Shown here one piece after another: positions 34,698 through 47,292 of a stretch of DNA of 64,000 nt (position 1 is its first letter; each line of letters begins with the position of its first letter). Where the stretch lies: positions 28,238,001 to 28,302,000 of the forward strand of contig CM048845.1 of NCBI GenBank assembly GCA_026545225.1, read 5' to 3'. The stretch is from Cornus controversa. Lineage: Eukaryota > Streptophyta > Magnoliopsida > Cornales > Cornaceae. Made by a program: the position numbers and the translations under genes. The notes beneath the pieces were generated by a model. It was not told the DNA's origin. It made no database searches and saw only the letters and a list, made by a program, of their open reading frames with translations.

Positions 34698-34888
34698 GGG
34701 GGGACTGTGGATGAAGATGATAGTTGATTGGTGCATTGAGCTTCAGGTCTTCAATGGATGGTCGGTGCATTTAAGGAAGAGAAACTTTGAAATATTCAAC
34801 TTTCTTTATTTGTGATTAGTAAATTTTTGACTTTTTTTCCCTTTTATATATAAATTGATCCTACAAATATCTCTATATTCTTTCAAAG

Positions 34889-34889
<1 letters not shown>

Positions 34890-34922
<33 letters not shown>
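34890..34922. repeat. (AT)n microsatellite
   Basis: About 30 bp of TA repeat within the right part of the 32621-35225 element. Confidence 0.9.
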
Positions 34923-34925
<3 letters not shown>

Positions 34926-35265
34926 AAGTATTGATTAATTTCCATAATTGAATTATAATCCAGTAGAGAAGAGATAGAAGGAGAAAGAAGAGAAAAAAAG
35001 GAGAGAAGTATTTTAGTGTTTTATGTAATTTTAAAGGTTAAATAGGTCATTTGACAAAGTCAAAAGGTATACAAGTCTTTTTGCATGGTGTCAGAGTTGC
35101 TTATACACAATTTGAGGTCTCTTTGATAGATGGCGTATAACGTTTGGGTTTATACGATCACTATAAACATACTTTCTCTTCGTATGAAATAAGTCCAAAT
35201 CACATGTGTCAATGATATTTACCCAAATATTTTCAGATAACTATATATGACTACATGCACTTGTA

Positions 35266-35420
35266 AGGGTGCAAATTGGTCAGTCCAACCCGAACCAATC
35301 CTAGTTCTATTTTTAAACGTATTTGAACAATTAATTTTATAATTAAGTTTGAGTTTAGGTTGAAAATTCTTAACCAACTTAATTAAGATTAGACTGAACT
35401 CGAATTATAACTCAACTTTT
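35266..35420. mobile_element. Partial hAT-type MITE
   Basis: AAGGGTGCAAATTGGTCAGTCC...AACCCGAACCAATCC...GAACTCGAATTATAACTCAAC resembles the 39909 and 43738 elements. Right end and target duplication not found. Confidence 0.35.
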
Positions 35421-36516
35421 TATATGTATTTATAATTTATATTAAAATATATTGTATATTTTTCAAACTTACATAGGATAAACTATAAAGTAAAAAAAAA
35501 AAAGTGATTTTAAAAAATTAAATAGAATGGAAAAAAAGAACTCATGTTCCCCAGGGGCAGAGTTCGAAAATTTGATTTCAGGAGACCAGCTCCTGATGTG
35601 TAATTAAACTGTGACAAAATTATAAATTAATTGTAATATAATTTTCTTTATAATATTAATTAGTCTTAGTGTGTGTATTAAGAAAAATACAATCCAAAAA
35701 TGAGAAAAATGAAACATAAATAAATAGAGATAAAAGATTGGTTGCGGGAAAAAAAAAATAGAGACGTTGCGAAGAAAATTATTGTTAGAGAATCAAATTT
35801 CCTTAAGCAATTGTTTTAACTTTTCAACATTCAATTTCTGAAAAAAAAATTAAAATACTTTGATTCCACTTTGAAAAAAATATATCATTATTAGTTTGAT
35901 GAATGATCAAGAAAAAAATTAATTTTAACTAAACAAATTCTTGCAAGTTTAACAAAATAGGATTGTCACGAACAAAATAAAGAAGTATTTTAGTAACTTA
36001 TATAAGGAGTAGTTATAGAATTTGTTATTTAATAAGTGATAATTAAAAATATTAACATATATGATATTATTGTTGTTATTGGCATTCTTTCTCTCATCTT
36101 GGTCTCACAACACTTTAGTTTTTCCTCTTTCTCATTGTTCCCAAGACTCTCTCATGGAGTTTAGTATATAATTCTAAATAAATTTTTTTGTAAAAACCAT
36201 ATTACAAAAATGTCGACTAACAAGAAAGGTTTATATATTTTTATTAAACATGATGGGACATTAGTGTAATTTTTTATTTTTTTTCTCTTTTGAATTTATA
36301 TAATGGATATTATACACATGTGTATATATATGTAAATAAAATAACGACATATTGGTATAAAGACTATAATAATAATTAAATTGCATTTTTGTTTCAAAAG
36401 ATTTGGGCATTTAAAAGTATGACTAAAAGAGTCTAAATTGAAATTTTTTACGTGTTTCAAGGGACACAAGTTAAATTTATTTTTGAAGAGTTTTTGAAAT
36501 AAACACAATATAAAAA

Positions 36517-36785
36517 GGGAAATGCTAAACTTCACGAAATTATTTCATGATTTTTTTATCATGAATGATGTGGCAGGTGATAATACCATTGAGATTCCGT
36601 ATATAGGAGGAATCCTACTACCAATACTAACTCACCATTTAATTTTATCTCCTAAAATAATGAAAAATAGTAATGAAAAATAGAGATTCATTGCTAGTGG
36701 AATTCCTATAAATATAAAATTGTTACCTGCCACATCATTTATGATAGAAAATCATGAAATAATTTCATGATGTGTAGCACTGCTC
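36517..36785. mobile_element. 269-bp MULE-type MITE with 9-bp target duplication
   Basis: ATATAAAAA at 36508-36516 and 36786-36794. Long TIRs: GGGAAATGCTAAACTTCACG and, inverted, GAGCAGTGCTACACATCATG, then a shared ATTATTTCATGATTTT and GATGTGGCAGGT. Non-coding. Confidence 0.85.
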
Positions 36786-38490
36786 ATATAAAAAAGACTA
36801 AAATGAGGCATTGTTCGCAACATAATAGAGATCCAAAGTGAACTGAGAGGAGTGGAAGCCCAAACAAACTTGAAAGAGAGAGAGAGAATGAGAGAGAGGA
36901 TGACAATGTGCTAATAATACACCATTGACTCCCTTGACGAAGGTTTAGATGATGCAGAGAAAGCATAGATGTGAAAGAGCTTGAGAGCTAAAAAATGTGG
37001 ATGATTAATTCCCCTTTCTTCCCTTTGGTTTTTACCTCCCTCTTGGCCTTGCAATATATCCTTTTATAAGCCAAGTGAGAGAGTGAGTGATGTCATACTA
37101 GGACAAGCACACGTGAGTTTGTTATATAATAATTAAAAGATATAAATTTCTTAAATAATTACAAAACAATGCTAGCTAATATAGTGATAAGTTGTACGAG
37201 GGTTAAGATTGTATTTTTTTCTTTACAAGTTAGGTCGAGGGTTAGCTGAACTACTACTACGAGAGTAGTTTGCCTTCTCGACGGGCCCTAAACTTTAGTC
37301 ACCAAACCAAGTAACAAATATATGCTCACAGATATCAATAAATAAACAAAATATAAAGCAATTAAAAGTGCAATAAACAAAATAATAAAGTTCACACCAT
37401 ATTTTTTACATGAAAAAACTACGAGATCTAATTCGGCAAATCAATCCACTAAAAATACTTTTGAAGATCTCTAGGTCACTTTCTAATTTGTCTACAACAT
37501 TCAATACACTCGAACACTGCTTGTTCACCGATTAATCTTCAGTCACTAGTTTGTTCGGATTGAGAATATGGTTGGTTGATTACTCTGAACAATGTTGAAG
37601 TAGTCCTTTGTAGTTCAGCACCAATAGTATCAACACCAATAATATATCATCTATTCACCAAAACTAATGTGTATGATGAATGATGAAGAAGAAACAAAGT
37701 TGCACTTTGCCTTTTTATTTTGATCTCACAAGAATAACATACAAAAATATGAATATAATGAACATGAGGTTTTAATCTTGTAGTAAAATAAACAAACAAA
37801 AATCTTGTTTGAGTGCTCTCAATATGTTTTCTATATGTTCATAAATGTCTCTTTCTAGTTATTCTCTAGGGTTTTCAGAGCATTAGTATTTATAGACAAC
37901 TCATCAAAAATTGTCCAAAACGATTTAGGTAGTTAAAACCTTGTAGAATACGTTTTTGAGAAATTATGTCCTCACGTACATCGATTGAATTCTGGGAATG
38001 CATTGATCGATTGATGGCGTGGGTCAATTTGATCAAACCCCACCGGACTTGCATCGATCGATCTAGATTATATGGTAGATAGATTGATGAGTGCATAATT
38101 CTTTGAAAACTACATGTATATTATGAAAAACTTGTTTTAATATTTAAGTAAGTTTATAAAACTTTGAAATTTGATCAAACAAATTTTTATCCATCATCCT
38201 TGATCGGTGAGAGTGCATTTTGGTGTGAATTTACCTTTTTGTCCTTTATCTTGACGAAGTTGACATCTTTATCAAAAGTAGACTTTAGACTTAACTCATC
38301 ACTAGAATAAGTTGCACACTAAAAATAAAATAAAATTACATTGAGTGAGTTTTGTTCTAAGAAATTTGTCAACCTAGCCCTGTGGACCTAACATTTATTC
38401 TATCGTCCCTTAAAATAGCTACTAGGCATCCTCCTAGTTCTTTTCTTCTTAGAAGTTTTATTCCAACTTGGACTACATTTATGTGGACAT

Positions 38491-39012
38491 CTAGGAAGCA
38501 CGACACTCCTCAAATACTCTCGAATATGTGTCTGATACATCCTAAACGTATTCATAATTTTTTTAATTTTTTATTTATTTATAACACGTATCCGATACTT
38601 CGACTATATATCCGATACTTCTCGGACACAACACATTTTTAACAAGTTTTGAATACTAAAAATGTAGTTTTTCAACAATAATATCATAGTATAATTGTTA
38701 AAAAAAATTTAAAATTTATTTTAAAAAGAAGTATTGAGAAATATATCATGATTTAGCTAACAATTTATCGATACAAATTATGCAGTATAACTCTTCTTCT
38801 TTTCTTTTCTTTTTTGTTAATCATGATATTTTATTAAAAAAAAATGTTAATAGCAAAATATATAACATAAAATTAATTTTTTGTATGTATAAAAATATAA
38901 TTTATTATTTTTTAATTATTGTATTTTGCAATACTCGTATCTTATTTTTTTAAAATTTAACGTATTACCGTATTCATATACATATGTTCGTATTTGTATT
39001 CATGCTTCCTAG
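38491..39012. mobile_element. 522-bp TIR element, CTAGGAAGCA family
   Basis: CTAGGAAGCACGACACTCC at the left, GTATTCATGCTTCCTAG at the right (TIR of about 12 bp). Interior motifs TATCCGATACTTC and GTATC match the 25363 copy. No clear target duplication. Confidence 0.65.
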
Positions 39013-39908
39013 TCCATTCCTGTTTGCCTCAAACAAAGTTTTTACATTCTTGTTGTAAGTCCTATTCTTCTAAATCTACGTAGACTTCTTATCAAATGTC
39101 TCAATTATATATAATTGGGTGAAACTAAAGTCGGGTAACTTATAGTTTCTGATTTCCTCTATAAATTCTTAAGTTATTTTTATCTTTAATTTTTCAGCTT
39201 ACCTCTTTAAAAAATTTCTTATTTAGTTTAGTAGGAAAGTCTTGGCTTATTTTTTATTTTTTTAGAACAAACTTATCGGCTCAAATATCAATTTTCCAAT
39301 GAGTTCCACTAATTGACGTGGCAATTTTGTGACCACACGATCTTCCAAGGAAAAGCAGATAATGGATCTCTGTCGGATAGGATATAGCTTTTAGAAAAAG
39401 TGTTTTGATATTGAATTGTTTCCAAACCTATAACATTCCATTTTCTTTTCTTTTAGTTGTTTTCCATTATATAATAATAGATGGTGTTTTGTCTTTTCTC
39501 CCTATTTATTTGCCTGGTTCAGAAATTGTTGTTGAACCATTTGTTTCTTTAATAATTGTAAGAAGATACAGACCTAAACCTAAGGCCAATGTCAATTTCT
39601 TTTGTACGAGCTCTTCCTTTAAGAACTTAGCATTTGTTTCACTTTGAATGATAGGACCTAAAATGATGGAGGTTATAAAATATGATAAGATTGTTCCTCC
39701 AAAATTTGAATTCTTTTTTTAAAAAATTGTGAACCCCACCATTAGAGGACTCCACTTTTATAGACTGATTTCCACTGTTTTCAGTGAACTATTGTTAAAG
39801 ACTCTTGTCCTGAATGTTGAAGAAAATTCTATGTTTACAAGTGTGAGTATGAAGTACTACTTAATAATTTATTTTGAATTTAAAGACAAGTATTTGACCC
39901 GTTATAAT

Positions 39909-40522
39909 TAGGGCTGCAACTCGAACTGATTGGAAGGATTAGAGGTATAATTTGAATTCAACCTTATATATGAAATATTCAATCCTAACCCAACTCTAAC
40001 AACTCAATCCTAACCCAACTCATCCTTAAATTTTTAAACTCGAGTTGAAATTTCGGGTTAGAAAGACGGGTTAATTCGGGTTATTTATATCACCAATTTT
40101 CATGTTAAAAATTTAAAGTGATCTTTAATAAGTTTCATATTAGATTACTCCTAAACACACAAAAAATTAAGAACTTAATCCAAATTTTTAAAAAATTACA
40201 AACAAAATTTTAAAAAATTAATTATCCAAAGTGTTAACGTACAATAAATTAAGATTTAAATAAAGAAAGTTGAAAAGAAAAAGGTTGTCATAATTTGAAT
40301 ATTATATATTATATATTTAAAATAAAAAATATGTATAAAAGTAATATTACAATTCGAGTTCGGATTGGACTCGGGTTGTTGGCACCTCAACCCAAGTCCA
40401 ACCCTAATTAAATTTGGGTTGAGGTTTTTTAACCCAAACTCAACCCTAATTGTAAAAATAGTTGTCCAAGTTCATAAAAAATTAAATTAGGTCTGAATTA
40501 CCCAACCCAAGTTGCACCCCTA
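39909..40522. mobile_element. 614-bp hAT-type MITE
   Basis: TIRs TAGGGCTGCAACTCG and inverse TAGGGGTGCAACTTG. Flanks GTTATAAT and ATTATAAC match 6 of 8. The interior repeats AACCCAA/TTGGGTT motifs. Non-coding. Confidence 0.75.
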
Positions 40523-42368
40523 ATTATAACTCTTTATACACAAGATAGGTTTGATTGTTCTAATTTGATTGATTGGATTAGTTTCAAATAATATCAAAGG
40601 TGTGTCTTATAAGATTAAACGTTATAATATTTCAAAGATCATTAAACATAATTATTCTTTCTCCCCTTTTTTTATTATTCTATTCTTTCAAAATTATAAT
40701 CAATTTTGGGGAACTGCATATTCTATTGATTTTGTTATATGTTGAAGATGTTTTGTCTAGAATCCGGTAACAAACTCAGATTGAGTTAAACAAATAACAC
40801 CTTAAGAAAATGATCTTACACGCTTCAAAGACACATAGCTTTGACTCCAACAATATGTCATGGCAAATACTTACTATTTCATGCCTCTCACTACCGTATA
40901 AAACTCTCATCTCTCTAAATTACACATGTTCTCTCTTTCTGAACCCCTTAACAAAACCCCCTTTTTTTTTTTTTGCATTAGGAAATAAAATTAGATGAAA
41001 TAAATAAATAGTCATAAATCTTACCATGTTATGTGGAGCGGCGTACATCTGACTCTCTTCTGATCCCATAATGACAAAAGTCTTGTGCACTGACTAGCTT
41101 TTTTTAATTTTTTTTTTCTTTTTGATAGCAATGGGATTTGAACATTAATATCTATTTGATCATAAATTAAAATTAACTAATTATAAGTTTTCATTTTACT
41201 AGTTTTGCCTCTTCCACCAACCTTAAATTGATTATGCTTAGATAACTAAATGAAATAAGTTGATATTTCATTTACTATAGTGGTGACACATTGGTCCATT
41301 TGACCCTTTCACCACTCTTGTGACTTATCATGATCATGGTGGAGCCTTTTTTTTTTATTAAAACATTTAATTACAAAAATACCCATGCTATGATTTGCCA
41401 TTATATCCTCCAATGAAAGTGGCTTTATTTGGACTATTCCCTCCTCATCACCCTACATTTGTGGAATTTGTGTATGTCCTCTCTTCAATTGATGGTTGCT
41501 AATCAACTACTGACATTGACATTGATTGATTTTAAATTCTCATGTTCTTAGATTATGATAACTTAGACATGCCATGTACTCCTTATACATAATAAGCATC
41601 TTCCTATTAATTTTACTATGAAGACAATGATTCTACAACCACGACAAGCCCCACAATATGCCATCTCTTGAAATCTCACTCAAAATATTAGTGTGTTTTT
41701 TATTATTGTTATGTGTATTATTAATTTTACATAATATGAGCAAAAAAAAATAAAAAAAGGGTTATCATTCTATAAATTGACATGATGAATACAAATCTCT
41801 TACAATCTAAATTTTAAGGTACAATTAACAAGAAATAGAATAACTGCATTGATGAAATGAATAATATAACAACTTCTTGAATAATTAAATTTAAAAAATA
41901 TTAATCAATTATAATCATGTACATGAAAATAAATTAAATTAAATAAAGATAAGAAAATTGACGTTTGAGATTGAAAGGCGTGCTAGAAGAGATCCTAAAA
42001 TCGATATTTCCTTTCTATACATGCACGTGTTGAACACGTCTGGAGATAGATTAATAACGAAGTTATTGTCTTGTTGTCCATAAACATATAATAATAATGA
42101 AGTGGATATATACATACATGTGTATATATCATCATCCATGTCTTAATTTCATATGAATGGGATTGGCTCAAATAAAATAAGATAGCCAATGATAGTATAA
42201 AGCAACATAGAATAAAGAGATACAAAAAAATGTTTGGAGAGAGAGCACATTGAGAGAGGTGGTGGCCTTAATTTGTTGGATAAAAAATTAATTGTTTTAA
42301 GTGTAATAATAATGAAATAAAAATCAAGGATTGTAATTTAGTAGTACGGTTCTCTTCTACCTCCTAAA

Positions 42369-42782
42369 TAGGGGTGCACACAGTACGGTTCCTTACGGTT
42401 CTTGGTGGAATCGGAACCGTTCTCAATGGTTCTTTAATTTTGGAACCAAAACCGGAATCGTTGAGTTCGATTCGATTCGGTTCCGGTTCTGTGTGAACTA
42501 TTTATTTAAAAAAAAAAAATTTTTTGACAAAATACACACGTATACTTGTGCACCCCTGGTTATAATAATAGATTAGAAGCTATTAGTATTTATGTATATA
42601 TCTTATATTATATAAATATATATAACATTATAACTTATAAGCTAAATGTATTTATCTATATATTATATATTTTATACTTTATATATAAATAAAACACTAG
42701 AATTTAGAAGGTATTAGTATTTATTTATATATTATATATTTTATACTTTATATTTATATAGAACACTAGAACTTAGAAACTA

Positions 42783-42824
<42 letters not shown>

Positions 42825-42959
42825 TAACAGTTTTGGTTCCTTGACTTGGAACCAGAACCGGAACCGTAGTAAACGGTTTCCTAAAATTTGAAACTAAAAT
42901 CGTAGTGTACGATTTGATTCAGCTACGGTTCCGATTTTACTAGTTCTTTGTGCACCCTA
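42369..42959. mobile_element. 591-bp hAT-type MITE with perfect 8-bp target duplication
   Basis: CTCCTAAA at 42361-42368 and 42960-42967. TIRs TAGGGGTGCACA and inverse TAGGGTGCACA, followed inside by GGTTCC/GGAACC-rich arms. The middle holds TA-rich sequence and an (AT)n run (42790-42822). No transposase. Confidence 0.9.
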
Positions 42960-43737
42960 CTCCTAAAGTGAGAGATGAGAGTTCAACTCTCATAAGGCAA
43001 ATTGAGTGCAAGTTTTTGCCAAAGAGAAAAAAAAAAAAGATAACAAAATAAAACTCACAATTAAATCACAATTTACAAGTTTATAAACCTTTTTATTTAC
43101 TTTTTTTTGAACAACCACTTGCCTACAACCCTTCGTTGAAATAGGTAAAATTAAGTTTAGGTTATTGATATATTGAAAGTGTGTTTATCAATGGAAAATC
43201 TCATTTTCTTAATTAGTTTCACACGGTTATCAATGGAAAATTCAATATTGTTAACTACTAAAATAATATATCTTTTGATACTTGAATGAATTACTATAAT
43301 ACCATTAAAGTGGTGGTATTTTGTTTTAAGGGGCTAAAAGCAATAATGACCATGATTCATTAATACTTACGAATGTTGTTAAATAATTAAAGGGTTTCAT
43401 ATAATTAAACAACCATAGTTATATCTATATATATATATATAGATATATATATATATATGTAATGATTTATATTTAATAGTTTATGCATTGCCGTGGGGCC
43501 GATTACATATTAAAAATGAAGGGTGATTTTATCCACAAAGTATAAGAAAATAATGCAATCTTAGAAAATAATATAGAGCAAATTGCAGTACTTAACAAAC
43601 AAACTATTAATAATAATAATAATTTAACCTTTGACCCAATTTTTTTTCAAAAGTGTTGTAGTCTAGTAGTATTTTCTTCGCGAGGGTGCAAGTCTGGTTA
43701 AGTACAAAAGTGGTTGAGTTATTTCTTACAGTAAAAA

Positions 43738-44296
43738 TAGAAGTGCAACTTGAATTGGTCAATCCGAACTCAAGTATAGCCCAACCCAATTTTGCAAGAC
43801 GTGGACAAGTTTTTCTACAAATGCAACCCAAACTTAATTAAGGTTGAGGTGCTAGTAACCCAAACTCGAACCCTTATTCTAATTTTATTTTTTATTATTT
43901 TAATTTCAAATATATTATATAAAATATTCAAATTAGGATCAGCTATTACTTTTCAATTTCCTATCTAAATCTTTTTTTTTTCTTTTTTTTGTATGTTAAC
44001 ATTTTGAGAATTAATTTCCTAAGAATTCGTTTATAATTTTTTAGAAATTTGCATTAAGGTTTTAAATGTTTTTACGTTTAGGAATAATCTAATATAAAAC
44101 AAACCCGAATTAACCCACCTTTCTAACCCAGCTTGAGTTGCAAACCCGAATTTAGAAATTCAATGATGGATTGAACTCAGGTTGAGTAGTTAGGGTTAGA
44201 AGTCGGGTTGAGTTGAATTAGGGTTGAATATTTTATATCTTGAGTTGAGCCCGAGTTGTACCTTCAACCGATCCAATCTGCCTGAATTGCAGCCTA
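43738..44296. mobile_element. 559-bp hAT-type MITE
   Basis: TIRs TAGAAGTGCAACTTGAATTG and inverse TAGGCTGCAATTCAGGC. Flanks AGTAAAAA (43730-43737) and TGTAAAAA (44297-44304) match 7 of 8. Same interior style as 39909-40522. Confidence 0.75.
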
Positions 44297-44556
44297 TGTA
44301 AAAATAAATAAAATTCCAAGATACTAATTATGTTCCCAAATATAACTTTAACGGAGATGAACAATATTTTCAATTTTGAAATGCCTACATGGTTGCTAAA
44401 CAGCCTAAACGTACTCCAATAAAAAAATGTTAGCAGAACACCTTCTAAATAAAGGCCGGCCCAAGACCGTCTTCGAGTGACTAGTAGCTGGGCTTGGTGT
44501 AGGCCTGGTGCTTTGAAATATGGGTTAGATATTGACCCAATAACTGATAGAGTGAG

Positions 44557-44905
44557 ATACATTTATATATATATATATAAACTTGCTATAATAAGGACAA
44601 AAGATGTCATCTAATGGTCAAAAGTGATTAAAAAATCAATCATGTGGTCCAAATATTTTTTGCTATCTATGGTCTAAAATCACTTTATGTAACGGTTACG
44701 ATTGCGAGCGAATGACAGTACTAGTATATATATATATATACACACTGGTATAATAAGACAAAAAGTCAATCTAACAGTCAAAATGCTGTTAAAAAAATCA
44801 ATCATATGAATTAAAAGATATTTACTTATTTGCGGTTCAAAATAATTCTATCTAACAATTATGATTAAAAGTGTCTGATAGTGCATAGACACGGGCATAC
44901 ACCGG
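44557..44905 (+). mobile_element. Two tandem Helitron-like short elements
   Basis: Copy 1 (about 44570-44724) reads CTTGCTATAATAAGGACAAA...GACAGTACTAG followed by T. Copy 2 (about 44740-44905) reads GGTATAATAAGACAAAA...TAGACACGGGCATACACCGG followed by T. Both are plus-oriented, diverged, and separated by TA tracts. Confidence 0.55.
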
Positions 44906-45392
44906 TATATGTATATATGTATGTATCTATATATATATATATATATATAGACACACAAACTGCACGAATGGTTAACAACAATTCGACTCTAGTAGTTCTT
45001 TCTTTTTTGTTCTGCTACGCCATTAGACTTCTATGGATATGGTTGGACAATATTCACGTTAAATGCCCCCACAATGGTACCCGAACATTATAACACTCGA
45101 ACCCACCTCTCCTTTTCAATTATTTACTCCATGGGTTGACTATCAAATCTTCAATCACCGATCCCAACTTTAATGCAAGCTTTCCAATCCAAGCCCAATC
45201 ATGTTCAAATTTTTGAACTTGGATTGAACTCGAGTTATAATTAATGAAACTGAAAATTGACTAAATATTGAGTTGGGTAACACCCTATGCATGTTGATTC
45301 TAAAAATTAAATGTAAAAAATATAAAAAAAAATCTTCAAAATCAAGAAAAAAAATAAATTGAAGAATGGTTGATCACAATTATAAATATATA

Positions 45393-45656
45393 CTCCCTCC
45401 GTCCCATAATTCTTGACATGTTTGGGGATTCTAACTTTTTACGGTAGGACTTACTTTTTAGTGTAATAATGTATGAATTTATATATTAGTCCTTATTTAA
45501 AAGTTAGTATTATTATTATATGGTGGGCCCCACTTTTAGGATAGTAGAGTTTGAAAATGGTAGTTTAAGAATCATATAATCCATTTTAAGAAATGAGCAT
45601 GTATTTTGGGACATCCCAAAAAAAAATAGTGAACTAAAATTATGGAACGGAGGGAG
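45393..45656. mobile_element. 264-bp Stowaway-type (Tc1/mariner) MITE
   Basis: CTCCCTCCGTCCCATAATTC at the left and ATTATGGAACGGAGGGAG at the right, with TA duplications at 45391-45392 and 45657-45658. These are the standard Stowaway ends of plants. Non-coding. Confidence 0.95.
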
Positions 45657-47038
45657 TATAATATAATGGAGAAGCTACCGTCTCGCCTTCAAGATAGTGG
45701 CGAACTCATAATATTTCGTTTGAATAATTTAAAGAAATCAAATGTCAAATTTATAGAAACTCGATATTTAACGAGAACTCACGTAATGAGATTTGTAAAA
45801 TTTTGTAACACCTCCCCTATTGGTCTGCCCATGCTCCACCCATTTTTTTTTTTGATAAAATAGTGCTCTTAGAATCTATCACATCATACAAAATGTGGCC
45901 ATTGATGTAATTTCAGAAACCTAACCCCCACCTTCTCTCTCATCGTTTTCGTTCTCTCTCCTACTTGCTGGTGCCATACTTGACCACTCCAGAATGTAGG
46001 ATTTATTCCTCTTCTCGCATCCACTGCCTTCCCCATCTCACTCTCTCTCTCTAGAATTCCTACCCTTCCCCCCATCTCTAAAAATTCTTACTTCTCTATC
46101 CATAAGTCCATCGTCACGTATTTGAATTCCGACGATTGACTAAATTTCGTTGCATCTGTATGTACTATTTTCCTCTCGCTCACTCTTGATTTGAGGATTT
46201 TTATCTCAAGGATACAACTTGTTTGGGGTCGAACAAACTTAACTGAATTCAATTTTTATTTGGATTGGAATTTGATTGAAACTTTTCGTCGTAACTATGG
46301 CAGTGGTTGTAGGGGTGAAGATGGCGATGGTGACCCCACAAGTAATGGTGTTGTCAGTGGTGGTTCATTCATCGAAATGGTGGTTGTGGGGTGGAGATGG
46401 TGGTGGCGCCGTCGGTTTTGCTAGTGGAGGGTTTTGTTGTAGAGATGGCGGTGGTTCATTCACCGGCGAATTCACAGTGGTGGTGGTTATGGGGGTTGGG
46501 CTGGGGGTGGGGGTGGTGCGAGAGAGTGGGTAGTGGGTACACACAAAAAAAGACACATGGATTGTAAACTGACTAAAATAACCTTATTATAAAAAGGATT
46601 AGAACTGATGTATTAAGGTTATATTTGTCATTTAAAAAATTGGACACAGCCTATCCTGGGAAAGGTATCAGTTCCCATATATATAATACATTTAAACTTA
46701 TAAATATATAAAAGTCATTAAAATTCATATCGGACCGAACTTGATTTGTTGGCACCTCAATCCATGCATTCGAATTAGAGTTTTCTAACCAAGCACAACC
46801 CTAATACGATGAGCTCAGTGAAGTTCAAGTTTCACCTTCAAATATCAAAAGAAACTATTCAAGAATATTGAATTTATGAAGAGAAAGAAAGCTTCTTGTC
46901 AAAAATCTTACGAACCATGAAAATATACATGACTACTCTCTATCACCCATTAACATATATACACAGCCGTGGGAGATTGGAAAAATCTGAAAAAAAAAAA
47001 AAAAACTATGAGAAAAGGACAATTAAATCATTTTTCCC

Positions 47039-47060
47039 TTTTTTTTTTTTTTTTTTTTTG
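47039..47060. repeat. Poly-T tract downstream of the kinase
   Basis: About 22 T on the plus strand (poly-A on the gene strand), 210 bp past the kinase stop codon. It could be a polymerase/retro-insert remnant or part of the 3' UTR. No TE body is obvious beside it. Confidence 0.5.
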
Positions 47061-47272
47061 GGACTGGGCATGTTAAAAAGAGAAGAAAGAACTATCATTC
47101 CAGCATCATCTTTTCCTCATCTTTTTGATTTTGCAAATGTTGACTAGTTTCCCAGCTTTGTTAGTAACAAGTCCTGTGTTGGGTTCAGCAGCTCAGTTGG
47201 ACAATATTCATCTTTCCTGACCTCTTCAATTCTGCTAATTTAACTCTATTTTTGTTGAACAGACCGCGGCAA

Positions 47273-47292
47273 TCACTTCCCATGTTTCTTAC
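47273..47292 (-). CDS. Kinase terminal micro-exon (20 nt)
   Basis: The split Gly codon after SWFQR is completed by GT at 47292-47291, then KKHGK and TGA at 47273-47275. The acceptor is TTTGCAG. The phase is right and a short basic end is plausible for this family. Read-through of the previous donor would give a different tail, so transcript evidence would settle it. Confidence 0.75.

Larger units (their letters stand above)
32621..35225. mobile_element. 2.6-kb MULE-type element with perfect 9-bp target duplication
   Basis: Target duplication AAATATTTT at 32612-32620 and 35226-35234. TIRs begin GGGTAAAAATCACTAACATC and, inverted from the right, GGGTAAATATCATTGACACA; they stay similar over about 40 bp (GATTTGGACTTATTT in the right arm). 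The interior contains two tandem duplications (32861-33220, 180 bp x2; 33533-34697, 577 bp x2) and open frames of 226, 91 and 94 residues that I cannot assign to a transposase or host protein. 9-bp duplication and size fit a non-autonomous MULE, possibly one carrying captured DNA. Confidence 0.8.
31620..47272. other. 15.6-kb intergenic region, repeat-rich
   Basis: Lies between the formin start and the kinase end. It holds the 2.6-kb MULE-type element, hAT-type, Stowaway and other MITEs, and Helitron-like copies. 35.3-36.5, 36.8-38.4, 40.6-42.3 and 45.7-47.2 kb show no gene. 37200-37850 looks like old retroelement-type sequence (ATGAAAAAACTACGAGATC). 46276-46540 is a GGTGG-rich stretch with open frames but no domain. 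Confidence 0.7.

Noticed and set aside
46276-46533. Gly/Val-rich frames near 46.3 kb
   Set aside because: GGTGG repeats; no start context, domain or splice partners.
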